This document shows positions 1-6,083 of a DNA stretch of 7,230 bases, piece after piece. The notes beneath the pieces are model-generated. The model saw only the letters and a program-made list of their open reading frames with translations, did not search any database and was not told where the DNA came from. Position 1 is the first letter of the stretch. Every line of letters begins with the position of its first letter. The position numbers and the translations under genes are program-made. The stretch lies in assembly GCA_025355035.1 (NCBI GenBank), contig JANXLS010001270.1, positions 1 through 7,230 of the forward strand. Reading direction: 5' to 3'. This DNA is from Planctomycetota bacterium. Its GTDB lineage: Bacteria > Planctomycetota > SZUA-567 > H5-PLA8.

Positions 1-1409
1 CAATTGTTCGTCAACTCGCCGATTTCATCCAGGAAAATCGTGCCTTCATGGGCCATCTCAAACCGGCCCGCGCGATCTGCCGTCGCACCCGTGAACGATC
101 CCTTGGTATGACCGAACAACTCCGACTCAATCAAGCTCTCGCTCAACGCCGCGCAATTCACAACAATGAACGCCGCATCGCTCCGCGTCGATTTGTAATG
201 CGTCGCGCGCGCAACCAATTCTTTCCCGGTGCCGCTCTCGCCCAAAATAAGCACGACCGAATTCGACGGCGCGGCACGATCAATGAACTGCGCCACTTCC
301 CGCATCCGCGCGCTCATTCCCAAAAGATTGTGCTGATTTTTCAATTCGTTCAACAGCCGGTCCTTTTTGTTCAACGCATCTTCGAGCCGCCGCAAATTCG
401 AAAGCGCCGGACCTGCGAGCAGACACGCCGCGGTCAACAACTCTTGATCTTCGCGAACGAAACTGACACCCCCCAACCGATCCGCGTACAACAGTCCCAG
501 CGTGTCATCGTGGGCAACAATTGGAACGCACAGCGCGCTCGTAATACCCTGCTCGCCAATTGATTTTGAATGCCCAAACCGCTCATCCTGTTTCGGCGCA
601 GTCAGAACGGAACGGCGCGTTCGCAATGCGTAGTCAACGATCGTTCGCGACACCGGAACTTTTGCGAACGCCGCTTTGGTCGCGTCCTGCTCGCCCGGGG
701 CGTTCCCGCTGGCCGTTTCTGAAACGCGCCATTTGTTCTTGCCGTCGATCAACACGGGCGTCACGCGATCGGCTTCCAGCGCGTTCAATAATCCCCGACT
801 CAAAGCCCGCCACAATTCCGTACTGGTCTTCGACTCCGCTGCCGCTTTTGCAATCGCGTACAAGGCGCGCAACGACTTTACAGCTTTTCGACTGGTGTCA
901 TCGTGCCCCGACGCTCGCATTCCTTCGGGCGTTTCACCCGCTTCATCGTGTCCGCGCAAAATCGCGAGCGGCTCGGAAAGTTCGATCGTTTCAAAGCGAT
1001 CGACGCCTCCAGAACGCGCCATTCCGGCATTGCCCATCGCCGGGACGACCCCCAGCGGCAACTGCATCACCGCCACCGAATCCATCTGTCGACTGCCCTG
1101 CTCCGATTGCGGCTTGGGTGACTCCTGCATCGAGAACGCAAATTTCGTCTCGCCAATCTGAATCTGATCGCCTTCCATCAAATTGTGCTTGGTGATTGTG
1201 TTCCCGTTGACCTGGGTTCCGTTCTTGCTCTTGCAATCGCGCACGATGTACTTTCCGTCCGTGCCGACAATTTCAAGATGCACTCGCGAGGCGCGCGAAT
1301 CCGTGATCGGATGTTCAACGTTCGGATCGCGTCCGATGCGGAACGGAGCATTCCCAAGTGGAATGCTTTCCCCGCGTGACGGCCCGGATAGTATGGTTAG
1401 ATGCGGCAC
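1..1409 (-). CDS. FHA-GAF sigma-54-dependent transcriptional activator (C-terminus beyond the window)
   Basis: This is a cytoplasmic enhancer-binding protein that would use ATP hydrolysis to remodel the sigma-54 holoenzyme. Read from a GTG at 1409, the frame has no stop for 469 codons and leaves the window. An FHA phosphothreonine-binding domain lies at residues 22-90 (RIGRD at 24-28, then SRVH and SKNGT). A linker follows, then a GAF-type sensor at about 170-345. The AAA+ core begins near 362 with Walker A GESGTGKE (390-397), ELFGH, the sigma-54 contact loop GSFTGA (437-442) and Walker B GTIFLDE (456-462). The loop has Ser where the usual motif is GAFTGA. The rest of the AAA+ domain and any Fis-type HTH lie off the left edge. 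No in-frame ATG occurs between the upstream TAG and the FHA domain. The GTG has AGGGAG 11 nt upstream, which decides the start. FHA-headed activators are typically controlled by Ser/Thr kinases, so that input is likely here. The domain calls are firm; the target genes are unknown. Confidence 0.93.
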   Translation of the reverse strand, partial: MPHLTILSGPSRGESIPLGNAPFRIGRDPNVEHPITDSRASRVHLEIVGTDGKYIVRDCKSKNGTQVNGNTITKHNLMEGDQIQIGETKFAFSMQESPKPQSEQGSRQMDSVAVMQLPLGVVPAMGNAGMARSGGVDRFETIELSEPLAILRGHDEAGETPEGMRASGHDDTSRKAVKSLRALYAIAKAAAESKTSTELWRALSRGLLNALEADRVTPVLIDGKNKWRVSETASGNAPGEQDATKAAFAKVPVSRTIVDYALRTRRSVLTAPKQDERFGHSKSIGEQGITSALCVPIVAHDDTLGLLYADRLGGVSFVREDQELLTAACLLAGPALSNLRRLEDALNKKDRLLNELKNQHNLLGMSARMREVAQFIDRAAPSNSVVLILGESGTGKELVARATHYKSTRSDAAFIVVNCAALSESLIESELFGHTKGSFTGATADRAGRFEMAHEGTIFLDEIGELTNN

Positions 1410-1420
1410 TCTGGCTGGTG

Positions 1421-1426
1421 CTCCCT
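1421..1426 (-). promoter_or_regulatory. Shine-Dalgarno of the FHA-GAF activator gene
   Basis: AGGGAG lies 11 nt upstream of the GTG at 1409. It is the only purine-rich ribosome site near the first codon that keeps a complete FHA domain, so it supports the GTG start. Confidence 0.5.
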
Positions 1427-1441
1427 AGAATCAAGATATGT

Positions 1442-1469
1442 ACTATATCACTGCAGTTTTTTACAGCAA
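1442..1469 (-). promoter_or_regulatory. candidate sigma-70 promoter of the FHA-GAF activator gene
   Basis: On the minus strand, TTGCTG (1469-1464) and TATAGT (1447-1442) are separated by 16 nt. Transcription would begin near 1435, giving a leader of about 26 nt that contains the AGGGAG ribosome site. The elements match the housekeeping consensus only partly, but their spacing and place relative to the gene fit. It would make this gene independent of the upstream secreted-protein cluster. Confidence 0.4.
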
Positions 1470-1513
1470 GAGTTTTGCGTTTGGGTCCGAAGTCAGTTGC
1501 TTTTTGGAGTGAA

Positions 1514-1577
1514 GGGAGTTTGGAGTTGTTAAAGGCTTTGCCGTTCGTACACTCCTAAATTCTCACTCCAAACTCCC
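1514..1577. repeat. 13-bp perfect inverted repeat in the intergenic gap
   Basis: GGGAGTTTGGAGT (1514-1526) is matched perfectly by ACTCCAAACTCCC (1565-1577), with a 38-nt spacer. Further GGAGT/ACTCC copies lie beside the arms (near 1506 and 1551). It sits between the end of the broken FlgD-like gene and the promoter of the FHA activator. No T-run follows on the minus strand, so a classical intrinsic terminator is not clear. It could be a dispersed palindromic repeat, a weak terminator or a protein-binding site. The rest of 1410-1601 shows no gene. Confidence 0.6.
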
Positions 1578-1601
1578 AACTAAAATGAGCGAAACCCTAT
1601 T

Positions 1602-1787
1602 TTACTTTCCAACATCGTGAGGTATTGCAGAGAGCCCCAACGTCCACAATTTCTCCGGCGGGCCGTTCAACTCCAACCCCGCGCGAAGGCTCAACGTCTT
1701 GGTTGCCGTCGTTCGTGACATGCCTTTTTCAACGACGTAATCTTTCGGTGCGCTCGTCGCCCTTTCATCCGTCCACGTCGCCATCTT
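1602..1787 (-). pseudogene. frame-displaced C-terminal tail of the FlgD-like secreted protein
   Basis: After the upstream frame stops at 1765, an adjacent frame reads on as KMATWTDERATSAPKDYVV and ends with TAA at 1602-1604. Codon choice in this tail (GCG, ACG, CCG, TTG, AAC) resembles that of the neighbouring genes, and the peptide is not low-complexity. Upstream of about 1800 the same frame gives only Ser/Thr/Ala-rich shadow peptide. The simplest reading is that the gene suffered a net +1 shift (one extra base, or a deletion of 3n+2 bases) around 1785-1791. From memory of related proteins, an MAAW-RDE-like segment follows the FVYRA region after some tens of residues, which would favour an internal deletion; this is not verified. 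A sequencing or assembly error is the main alternative. Confidence 0.5.
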
Positions 1788-2454
1788 TCCCGGCGCGATA
1801 AACAAATTTCTTCCCGCCGTCGGTACTGAAGCCCCACACGCTTTCGCCATCGGACGCGATGCTCGTCCCTCCTGCGGCTCCGCCGCTGTTAAACGCCCGG
1901 ATGAACTGGTCGTATCCAAGGGGTTTCTTCAAATCGATCATCGGATTGTTCGTGCCGTTTTCGAGATACACATAGCCAAACACAGCGACGCCGTTTGGGC
2001 CGACCTTGACGTCGCCCAGTGGTTGCCGCGTCGGATCGCCACCGAAGGGTTCCGGTGTATCCCATTGCTCCGGCGAAGGCATCCACGCTGAAATTCCACC
2101 CAGCAACTTCGGCGTGATGCTGTGCCATTCGCTGTCCACGCGCCATTTTTGGGCAGCCATGAAAATCCCCTTCACGCCGTATTCGCCGGGCGGAACTGGC
2201 ATGAAATTCTCATCCAGCCCGTCCCAAACCTCTGTGAATTTTCCTTGATTTACAGTTGTGACGGTGCGCGGTTGAGCAGCCACGAAAGTACTGACGATCC
2301 AATCCGGATTCTTGGCATCCGTGATGGCGAGCGTCACGCAATAGGTCTTCGGGAGGGGACCTTCAGTGGGAAGTTGAAAGCTGACGTGCGCGCCATTCTC
2401 GCCCGCGCCAACTACACACGAAAGTACAGCTGCGAAAAGCAAACTTTTGGGCAC
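1765..2454 (-). CDS. secreted FlgD-Ig-like domain protein, probably frameshifted
   Basis: This 229-residue product begins with a signal peptide (hydrophobic LLFAAVLSCVVGA, likely cleaved near residue 20), so it is exported. Residues of about 25-105 resemble the FlgD-type Ig-like fold found in large secreted proteins: a VSFQLP strand, an EVWDGLDENFMPVPPGEY turn, then a KGIF strand. The rest (GPNGVAVFGYVY and ASDGESVWGFSTDGGKKFVYR) looks like the opening blades of a beta-propeller. The frame then ends abruptly at TGA 1765-1767, and a plausible continuation lies in another frame. A TTG at 2460 is possible, but GAGGA abuts it with no spacing. The GTG at 2454 lies 6 nt after GAGGA and is preferred. 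The gene follows the glycosidase gene by 51 nt on the same strand, suggesting co-transcription. Its role is unknown; binding or display of extracellular carbohydrate is only a guess. Confidence 0.75.
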   Translation of the reverse strand: MPKSLLFAAVLSCVVGAGENGAHVSFQLPTEGPLPKTYCVTLAITDAKNPDWIVSTFVAAQPRTVTTVNQGKFTEVWDGLDENFMPVPPGEYGVKGIFMAAQKWRVDSEWHSITPKLLGGISAWMPSPEQWDTPEPFGGDPTRQPLGDVKVGPNGVAVFGYVYLENGTNNPMIDLKKPLGYDQFIRAFNSGGAAGGTSIASDGESVWGFSTDGGKKFVYRAGKDGDVDG

Positions 2455-2460
2455 GTTCAA

Positions 2461-2465
2461 TCCTC
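2461..2465 (-). promoter_or_regulatory. Shine-Dalgarno deciding the GTG start of the FlgD-like gene
   Basis: GAGGA ends directly against the TTG at 2460 but sits 6 nt from the in-frame GTG at 2454. Normal ribosome spacing therefore favours the GTG, two codons downstream. Confidence 0.55.
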
Positions 2466-2505
2466 AAAAGGGAATCGCTGATTTCCGCAGACCCAAGGGG
2501 TGAAT

Positions 2506-3768
2506 CTATTTCTTCTTCACCATAAACACCGCGTTCGCTGTTGCGGCATGACCATTTCCATCGAAAACTGTCGCAAAGATCCGGTAAGGTCCGGGGGTCA
2601 GCGGCGCTTTGAAACTCGCTCGCATGCCGCTTGATTCAACGAGCGCTTCAGGATGCGCTGTCGGCTCCGACTCCTTATCGCCTCCGAGTTTCAAATCGCG
2701 CGATTCTTCGAAGACTTCCCATTTCGCGGTGAGTTTGTCGCCGTCGTCGTCGTAGGCCGTTAACTGCGCATTGAATGCAGCGCCCGGCTCCACCTCTTTA
2801 TTGTGAGCCTCGCAAGCCAATTCCAAAATCTTCGGCGCCCGATTCGGAGGAAAGTGTCCGGTGAACGCGTAGCTCAATGCGTCAATGGATCCCAGCGATT
2901 CGCCGCTCTTCAAAAACATGCCGAACCACGTCGCTGTTCGCTCCTGTTTGTGAGACCAAACGAACGCATACGAACCGAGGCACTGCCCGCCCGGCGCGAT
3001 GCTGCGTTGGTAGTTCAATAAATAGCGATCCGCTTTTTGGGAACTCGTCTCTTCCAATGGCGCGCCCCATTTCGCCCGCCCGGCTTCCCAGAATCCAAGC
3101 GGCCCGTATTCGGTGACGATGAAGGGTTTGGTCCACCCGAATTCCTTGACGCGATGAGCGACATTGTGCGCGCCGCCGTAGCAATTGATTCCGAGAATGT
3201 CGATGTTGGGACACAGCGTTGCGAGCGCTTTGATCTTCTGTGGATTGATCTCCGCAAGAACTGCCATCGTCGGGTGATTTGGATCCAGTTCGTGAATCCT
3301 GCGGGCCGCGTCATCGATCGAGCGCCAGACGCTATCGTGGCTGCCGTCGCCTTCGATTTCGTTTCCGACTGCCCAGATCAGCAACGCCGGATGGTTCTTG
3401 TATTTGTTCACATCGCGCTTAACGCGTTCGAGTTGCTCTGCGACTTTCGCTGCATCGGCGTAATTGAATCCCTGCCGTTCGGGAGCCAGCCAAATCCCAG
3501 CGCAGACCGTCAGATTGTTCTTTTGAGCGACTTCCAATTCATAACCAAGATGTTCCGTTGACCAGGTGCGAATCGAATTCCCGCCGATTCGAGCCAATAC
3601 ATCGAGATGCTCTTCCCCGCCGGCGCCTTTGACAAAGAAAGGTTTTCCATCACGGAGCATCCGGTAGCCGTCATCGGTCCGCTCGATCTTTACCTCCGAG
3701 CAGAAAGCCACGCGAATTAGAATGAGCGCGCAAGCAACCGCGATTCGATTTCCACAAGGAATTTCCAT
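2506..3768 (-). CDS. secreted clan GH-A glycoside hydrolase (GH2 TIM-barrel type) with C-terminal Ig-like domain
   Basis: A retaining glycosidase of the (beta/alpha)8 GH-A clan, exported by an N-terminal signal peptide (hydrophobic stretch at about 8-23). The barrel runs from about residue 27 to 305. FFVKGAGGEEHL and NSIRTW match the start of a GH2-type catalytic domain. WAVGNE (132-137) carries the acid/base Glu137, and IVTEYGP carries the probable nucleophile Glu220. A Trp in the FVWSHKQ segment (271) fits the late-barrel substrate platform. Residues of about 310-420 form an Ig/cadherin-like module rich in Asp (YDDDGDKLTAKWE, then FDGNGHAAT). It lacks the N-terminal sugar-binding and Ig domains of classical GH2 beta-galactosidases, so it is a compact barrel-only type. 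Substrate cannot be read from sequence; beta-glucan or beta-mannan-like glycosides are possible. It lies 69 nt after the PsbP-like gene and 51 nt before the FlgD-like gene. The ATG at 3768 has only a weak GGTGGA ribosome site. Confidence 0.88.
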   Translation of the reverse strand: MEIPCGNRIAVACALILIRVAFCSEVKIERTDDGYRMLRDGKPFFVKGAGGEEHLDVLARIGGNSIRTWSTEHLGYELEVAQKNNLTVCAGIWLAPERQGFNYADAAKVAEQLERVKRDVNKYKNHPALLIWAVGNEIEGDGSHDSVWRSIDDAARRIHELDPNHPTMAVLAEINPQKIKALATLCPNIDILGINCYGGAHNVAHRVKEFGWTKPFIVTEYGPLGFWEAGRAKWGAPLEETSSQKADRYLLNYQRSIAPGGQCLGSYAFVWSHKQERTATWFGMFLKSGESLGSIDALSYAFTGHFPPNRAPKILELACEAHNKEVEPGAAFNAQLTAYDDDGDKLTAKWEVFEESRDLKLGGDKESEPTAHPEALVESSGMRASFKAPLTPGPYRIFATVFDGNGHAATANAVFMVKKK

Positions 3769-3837
3769 GCGTCAAGTCCACCCCAGAAACCGCGCGCGTC
3801 AGCATGCGGAAGCGATTATTGATCAGTGCCCTGCGTT

Positions 3838-4365
3838 TTATTTTTTCGCCAATTGAAACGACTCGAAAAACTTCACCACGTCAGGATCATCAGCACTCTG
3901 TTTCGGCACACACACAATCAATTGAAACAATCGCGTATCGACAATGAATTCACGCAGCAGATACCGCGCTTGTCCATCTTCACCTGAAATGACAATGGCA
4001 CGTCCCGGCGATTTGGCGATCAACACCGCTTTTTCCGAGATCACTTTTCCGTTGACGGCCCTGACAAATGCGTCGCGGTCGGAGTCGAGCAGTTTCTTGA
4101 CGGCGTCTTTTTCGGAAAATCGATCTTTTGGATACACGCCGAACGCCAGTGAATAAACGAACGCGGGCTTTCTGGCCGTATCGCGCGCTATGTAAATATG
4201 CGTAGCCATCGCGTCAACCGCTTGAGTCTGATATTCCGGATTCGCAGGGAATCGAATATAGCACAGACCGTCGCCGGGTTGATAAGCGTTCCATTCGCGA
4301 TCCGAAGCTCGAATGGAAATGAACGGAATCGAAGAACACAATAAAAGAAGAAGTGCCGGACGCAT
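3838..4365 (-). CDS. small secreted protein, PsbP-like appearance, function unknown
   Basis: This 175-residue protein has a clear Sec signal peptide (MRPALLLLLC then SSIPFISIRA, cleavage likely after residue 20). The mature part is about 155 residues with no membrane segment, so it is periplasmic or exported. The pattern GLCYIRFPANPEYQT near the start, an alternating strand/helix middle, GRAIVISGEDGQARYLLREF, and a final VVKFFESFQL resembles the PsbP/Mog1-type alpha-beta sandwich common in uncharacterised secreted proteins. That resemblance is a judgement from pattern only. The ATG at 4365 lies 9 nt after the sigma-factor stop and has no good ribosome site of its own. Translation is therefore probably coupled to the sigma gene. 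Whether the pairing is functional, for example an envelope protein made together with its regulator, is not known. Confidence 0.72.
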   Translation of the reverse strand: MRPALLLLLCSSIPFISIRASDREWNAYQPGDGLCYIRFPANPEYQTQAVDAMATHIYIARDTARKPAFVYSLAFGVYPKDRFSEKDAVKKLLDSDRDAFVRAVNGKVISEKAVLIAKSPGRAIVISGEDGQARYLLREFIVDTRLFQLIVCVPKQSADDPDVVKFFESFQLAKK

Positions 4366-4374
4366 TGTTTCGCT

Positions 4375-5280
4375 CTATTTCTTTTTCGTCGATTTTGCGC
4401 GTCGTTCCAGCCGCGCGTGTTCAGCGAGATCCTGTTTGCGTTCCATAAACAAGAGAAGCTTTTTGAGTGCCTGGCGCTCAATCTGTCGAACTCGCTCGCG
4501 CGTCAATCCAATCCGTTCGCCGATTTGAAAGAGCGACAACGCCGGCTGTTTCTTGCCTTTTGAGACGGGTGCAAGGTTGAAACGCAATTCGATGATTTGA
4601 CGCTCGCGTTCTGTTAATCCCAAATCGATGGCCGTGTGCAATGCTTCGAGATCGTAATCGTCGCCTTCAAACTCTTCTTCATGCCCGGGCAATTGGCCTA
4701 AAAAATCGGCGATGTCGAAATTCTTGTCGTCCTCGCCATCCAACCCTTTGGAACCGCCGCGGCCCATGGGTGCAGTTGCGCTCAATCCTTTTTGGACGAT
4801 TGCAATCTTAGACGGTGTCATGCCCAATTCGGCGCCGATTTCGTCGGGCGTGGCTTCCCGGCCCCATTTCTGCGCCAGTTTAGACGCGGTCTTCTTCCAG
4901 CGCGACATGTCAGTGAACAAGTGGGCGGGCACGCGAACCGATTTGACTTTGTTGAGCAGCGAGCGGCGAATCGTTTGTTTGATCCACCACGTAGCATAGG
5001 TCGATAATTTGCATTCGCGATCCGGGTTGAATCGCGTCACGGCTTTCAGCAGCCCGAGATTGCCTTCTTCGATCAGATCCAGCAGGGACATGCCGCGATC
5101 GCAATATTTTTTGGCGATGCTCACGACCAGGCGCAGATTGCTGCGGATCATGTCGTGACGCGCCTCCTCGTCACCTGCTGCCACACGGCGCGCCAGAGCG
5201 GTCTCTTCTTCATGGGAGAGCAATGGAAACTTGCTGATCTCCGAAAGATAAAGTTCTACTTCTGCATCGTTCGCAGCCAT
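4375..5280 (-). CDS. RpoD/SigA-like sigma-70 factor without region 1.1
   Basis: This protein directs RNA polymerase to housekeeping-type promoters. From the ATG at 5280 it has 301 residues. Region 1.2 is at 6-40 (VELYLSEISKFPLLSHEEE). Region 2 is at about 45-115, with the core-binding DLIEEGNLGLLKAV segment and the -10-reading STYATWWIKQTIRRS (93-107). Region 3 is at about 118-200, and region 4 at 212-276 with the helix-turn-helix IGERIGLTRERVRQIER. Longer readings from upstream (to 5415) are open, but the extra 45 residues do not resemble a sigma N-terminus and cross the intergenic hairpin zone, so the ATG at 5280 is chosen. There is no region 1.1, as in group 2 sigmas and many short primary sigmas. 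About 7 extra residues (near APVSKGKKQPAL, 237-248) lie between the two halves of region 4. The tail ends in KSTKKK. Primary versus alternative status cannot be settled here. Confidence 0.95.
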   Translation of the reverse strand: MAANDAEVELYLSEISKFPLLSHEEETALARRVAAGDEEARHDMIRSNLRLVVSIAKKYCDRGMSLLDLIEEGNLGLLKAVTRFNPDRECKLSTYATWWIKQTIRRSLLNKVKSVRVPAHLFTDMSRWKKTASKLAQKWGREATPDEIGAELGMTPSKIAIVQKGLSATAPMGRGGSKGLDGEDDKNFDIADFLGQLPGHEEEFEGDDYDLEALHTAIDLGLTERERQIIELRFNLAPVSKGKKQPALSLFQIGERIGLTRERVRQIERQALKKLLLFMERKQDLAEHARLERRAKSTKKK

Positions 5281-5287
5281 GACAATC

Positions 5288-5315
5288 GTTATACCGCAAT
5301 TTATTTTCAGTGCAA
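5288..5315 (-). promoter_or_regulatory. candidate promoter of the sigma-70 gene, nearly leaderless
   Basis: TTGCAC (5315-5310) and TATAAC (5293-5288) are spaced by 16 nt on the minus strand. The -10 matches consensus at 5 of 6 positions and the -35 at 3 of 6. The predicted start point falls at about 5281-5283, immediately before the ATG at 5280. No Shine-Dalgarno precedes that ATG, which agrees with a leaderless transcript. Confidence 0.4.
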
Positions 5316-5383
5316 AGTCGCAATAAGTTGAATCGCCAACTTGCCAACTCGGTGTGTGTGCGTGCGATTTCGCGGCCGCTGCA

Positions 5384-5481
5384 GAACTGCTTCGGAGTTC
5401 AAGGAACCGTCGCACTCCATCCCAGGGTTGGCGCGGGTACGCGGCAACCCTGGGCTCTGCTACGCAACTCCTTCGGAGTAG
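5384..5481. repeat. three-hairpin REP-like palindromic element
   Basis: The central palindrome pairs CCCAGGGTTG (5421-5430) with CAACCCTGGG (5445-5454). Inside it CGCG (5432-5435) pairs with CGCG (5440-5443), giving a 15-position stem with one G-G mismatch and a GGTA loop. On each side lies a small hairpin built on CTTCGGAGT: GAACTGCTTCGGAGTTC (5384-5400) and ACTCCTTCGGAGT (5467-5479). The 15-nt flanks 5385-5399 and 5466-5480 agree at 13 positions. The layout and the intergenic location resemble dispersed REP-type elements; I recall similar CCCAGGGT-centred repeats in PVC genomes but cannot check. It has no coding capacity. Confidence 0.7.
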
Positions 5482-5554
5482 AAGTTACGGATTCTGTCCG
5501 CGCCTGACGTAATATAATTTTTCGTTTTCTTTGTCGTCCTATAATCATTCGCGC

Positions 5555-5582
5555 TTGACAGGCTTGCGTTTATTGATAAACA
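5555..5582 (+). promoter_or_regulatory. candidate promoter of the HU gene
   Basis: A perfect TTGACA (5555-5560) is followed 16 nt later by TAAACA (5577-5582), a poor -10. Transcription would start near 5589 and give a leader of roughly 108 nt before the GTG at 5697. An isolated perfect TATAAT (5540-5545) lies just upstream but lacks a recognisable -35, so an alternative start point is possible. The stretch 5486-5550 is AT-rich and otherwise featureless. Confidence 0.35.
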
Positions 5583-5680
5583 TGTGGCGCTCCATTTTGA
5601 CTAATTGAAAGCGAGACCGGGGGGCCTTCGCGTATTCACTTCTTATTACGCCCTGGAAGCTGTGTGTTTCGTTTTAATTT

Positions 5681-5687
5681 AGGAGGT
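5681..5687 (+). promoter_or_regulatory. strong Shine-Dalgarno of the HU gene
   Basis: AGGAGGT lies 9 nt before the GTG at 5697. It fixes that GTG as the start, because the open frame also contains an upstream GTG at 5664 that has no ribosome site and would translate through this one. Confidence 0.85.
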
Positions 5688-5696
5688 CCTACTTCG

Positions 5697-6017
5697 GTGA
5701 CAAAAAACGATATGGTCATTCAGATTGCTCAAGAGACGAGTATTGAGCAACAAAAAGTCAAACAGATAGTCCAGATGACTTTGGACGGGATCATCGAAAT
5801 TCTGGCGAAAGAGAAGCGCTACGAATTACGCAACTTTGGCGTCTTCGAAGTTCGCATGCGAAAAGCGCGAAAGGCTCGCAATCCGCGCACCGGCCAGGAA
5901 GTCATGGTCCCAGAGAAGGCCGTCGTGACATTCAAAGCGGGTAAGATCATGGAAGAAAAGGTCGAGAAGTCTAACGAAAGCGGCGCATCCAAAGCCGAGC
6001 CTACAAAGGGCGCCTAG
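5697..6017 (+). CDS. HU/IHF-family DNA-binding nucleoid protein
   Basis: A small basic dimeric protein that bends DNA and organises the nucleoid. From the GTG at 5697 it has 106 residues. The N-terminal helical half (TKNDMVIQIAQ through ILAKEKRYE) is followed by the family signature LRNFGVFEVR (44-53). The DNA-embracing arm is RKARKARNPRTGQEV, with the intercalating proline at residue 63 in RNP. The core ends with VTFKAGKIMEEKV (77-89). The last 17 residues (EKSNESGASKAEPTKGA) form a disordered, mildly charged tail beyond the usual 90-residue HU core. HU and IHF subunits are not easily told apart by sequence alone. The gene is transcribed away from the sigma-70 gene and is probably monocistronic, given the candidate terminator after it. 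Confidence 0.95.
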   Translation: MTKNDMVIQIAQETSIEQQKVKQIVQMTLDGIIEILAKEKRYELRNFGVFEVRMRKARKARNPRTGQEVMVPEKAVVTFKAGKIMEEKVEKSNESGASKAEPTKGA

Positions 6018-6054
6018 CACGTTGCCCATTCGTTTCTTCAAGCGCATTCAATTT

Positions 6055-6082
6055 GAAGAACTGCGCTGAATTCAGTTTTTTC
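6055..6082 (+). terminator. candidate intrinsic terminator after the HU gene
   Basis: GAAGAACTG (6055-6063) can pair with CAGTTTTTT (6073-6081), using two G-T wobbles, around a 9-nt loop. The six-T run (6076-6081) forms the 3' arm and exit tract. A competing longer stem, TTCAAGCGCA (6037-6046) with TGCGCTGAA (6062-6070) and one bulged base, lies just upstream. Either would suit termination about 40-65 nt past the HU stop. GC content of the stems is low to moderate, so strength is uncertain. Confidence 0.5.
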
Positions 6083-6083
6083 T

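Noticed and set aside
48..1236. Several open frames on the plus strand and one out-of-frame minus-strand frame across the FHA-GAF activator
   Set aside because: They give Arg/Ser-rich peptides with no domain, and lie opposite or out of phase with a frame that shows complete FHA, GAF and AAA+ motifs.
1783..1791. GGGAAAG as a programmed -1 frameshift site
   Set aside because: The heptamer is in X-XXY-YYZ phase only for the downstream frame. Going from the signal-peptide frame to the tail needs a +1 shift, so the direction is wrong.
2803..3561. Open frames on the plus strand opposite the glycosidase
   Set aside because: They overlap a clear GH-A gene with both catalytic motifs and show no recognisable fold or ribosome site.
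3769..3837. Terminator between the PsbP-like and glycosidase genes
   Set aside because: No stable hairpin with a T-run was found, which fits co-transcription.
5281..5415. N-terminal extension of the sigma-70 factor from an ATG at 5415
   Set aside because: The extra residues are unlike any sigma region and overlap the palindromic intergenic element, while region 1.2 begins right after the ATG at 5280.
5540..5545. Perfect TATAAT as a strong HU promoter
   Set aside because: No -35 element is seen at 15-19 nt upstream; only T-rich sequence is present. It is kept only as a possible alternative.
5664..5696. GTG at 5664 as the HU start
   Set aside because: It has no ribosome site, and the AGGAGGT at 5681-5687 would lie inside the coding region. 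The added residues are absent from HU proteins.
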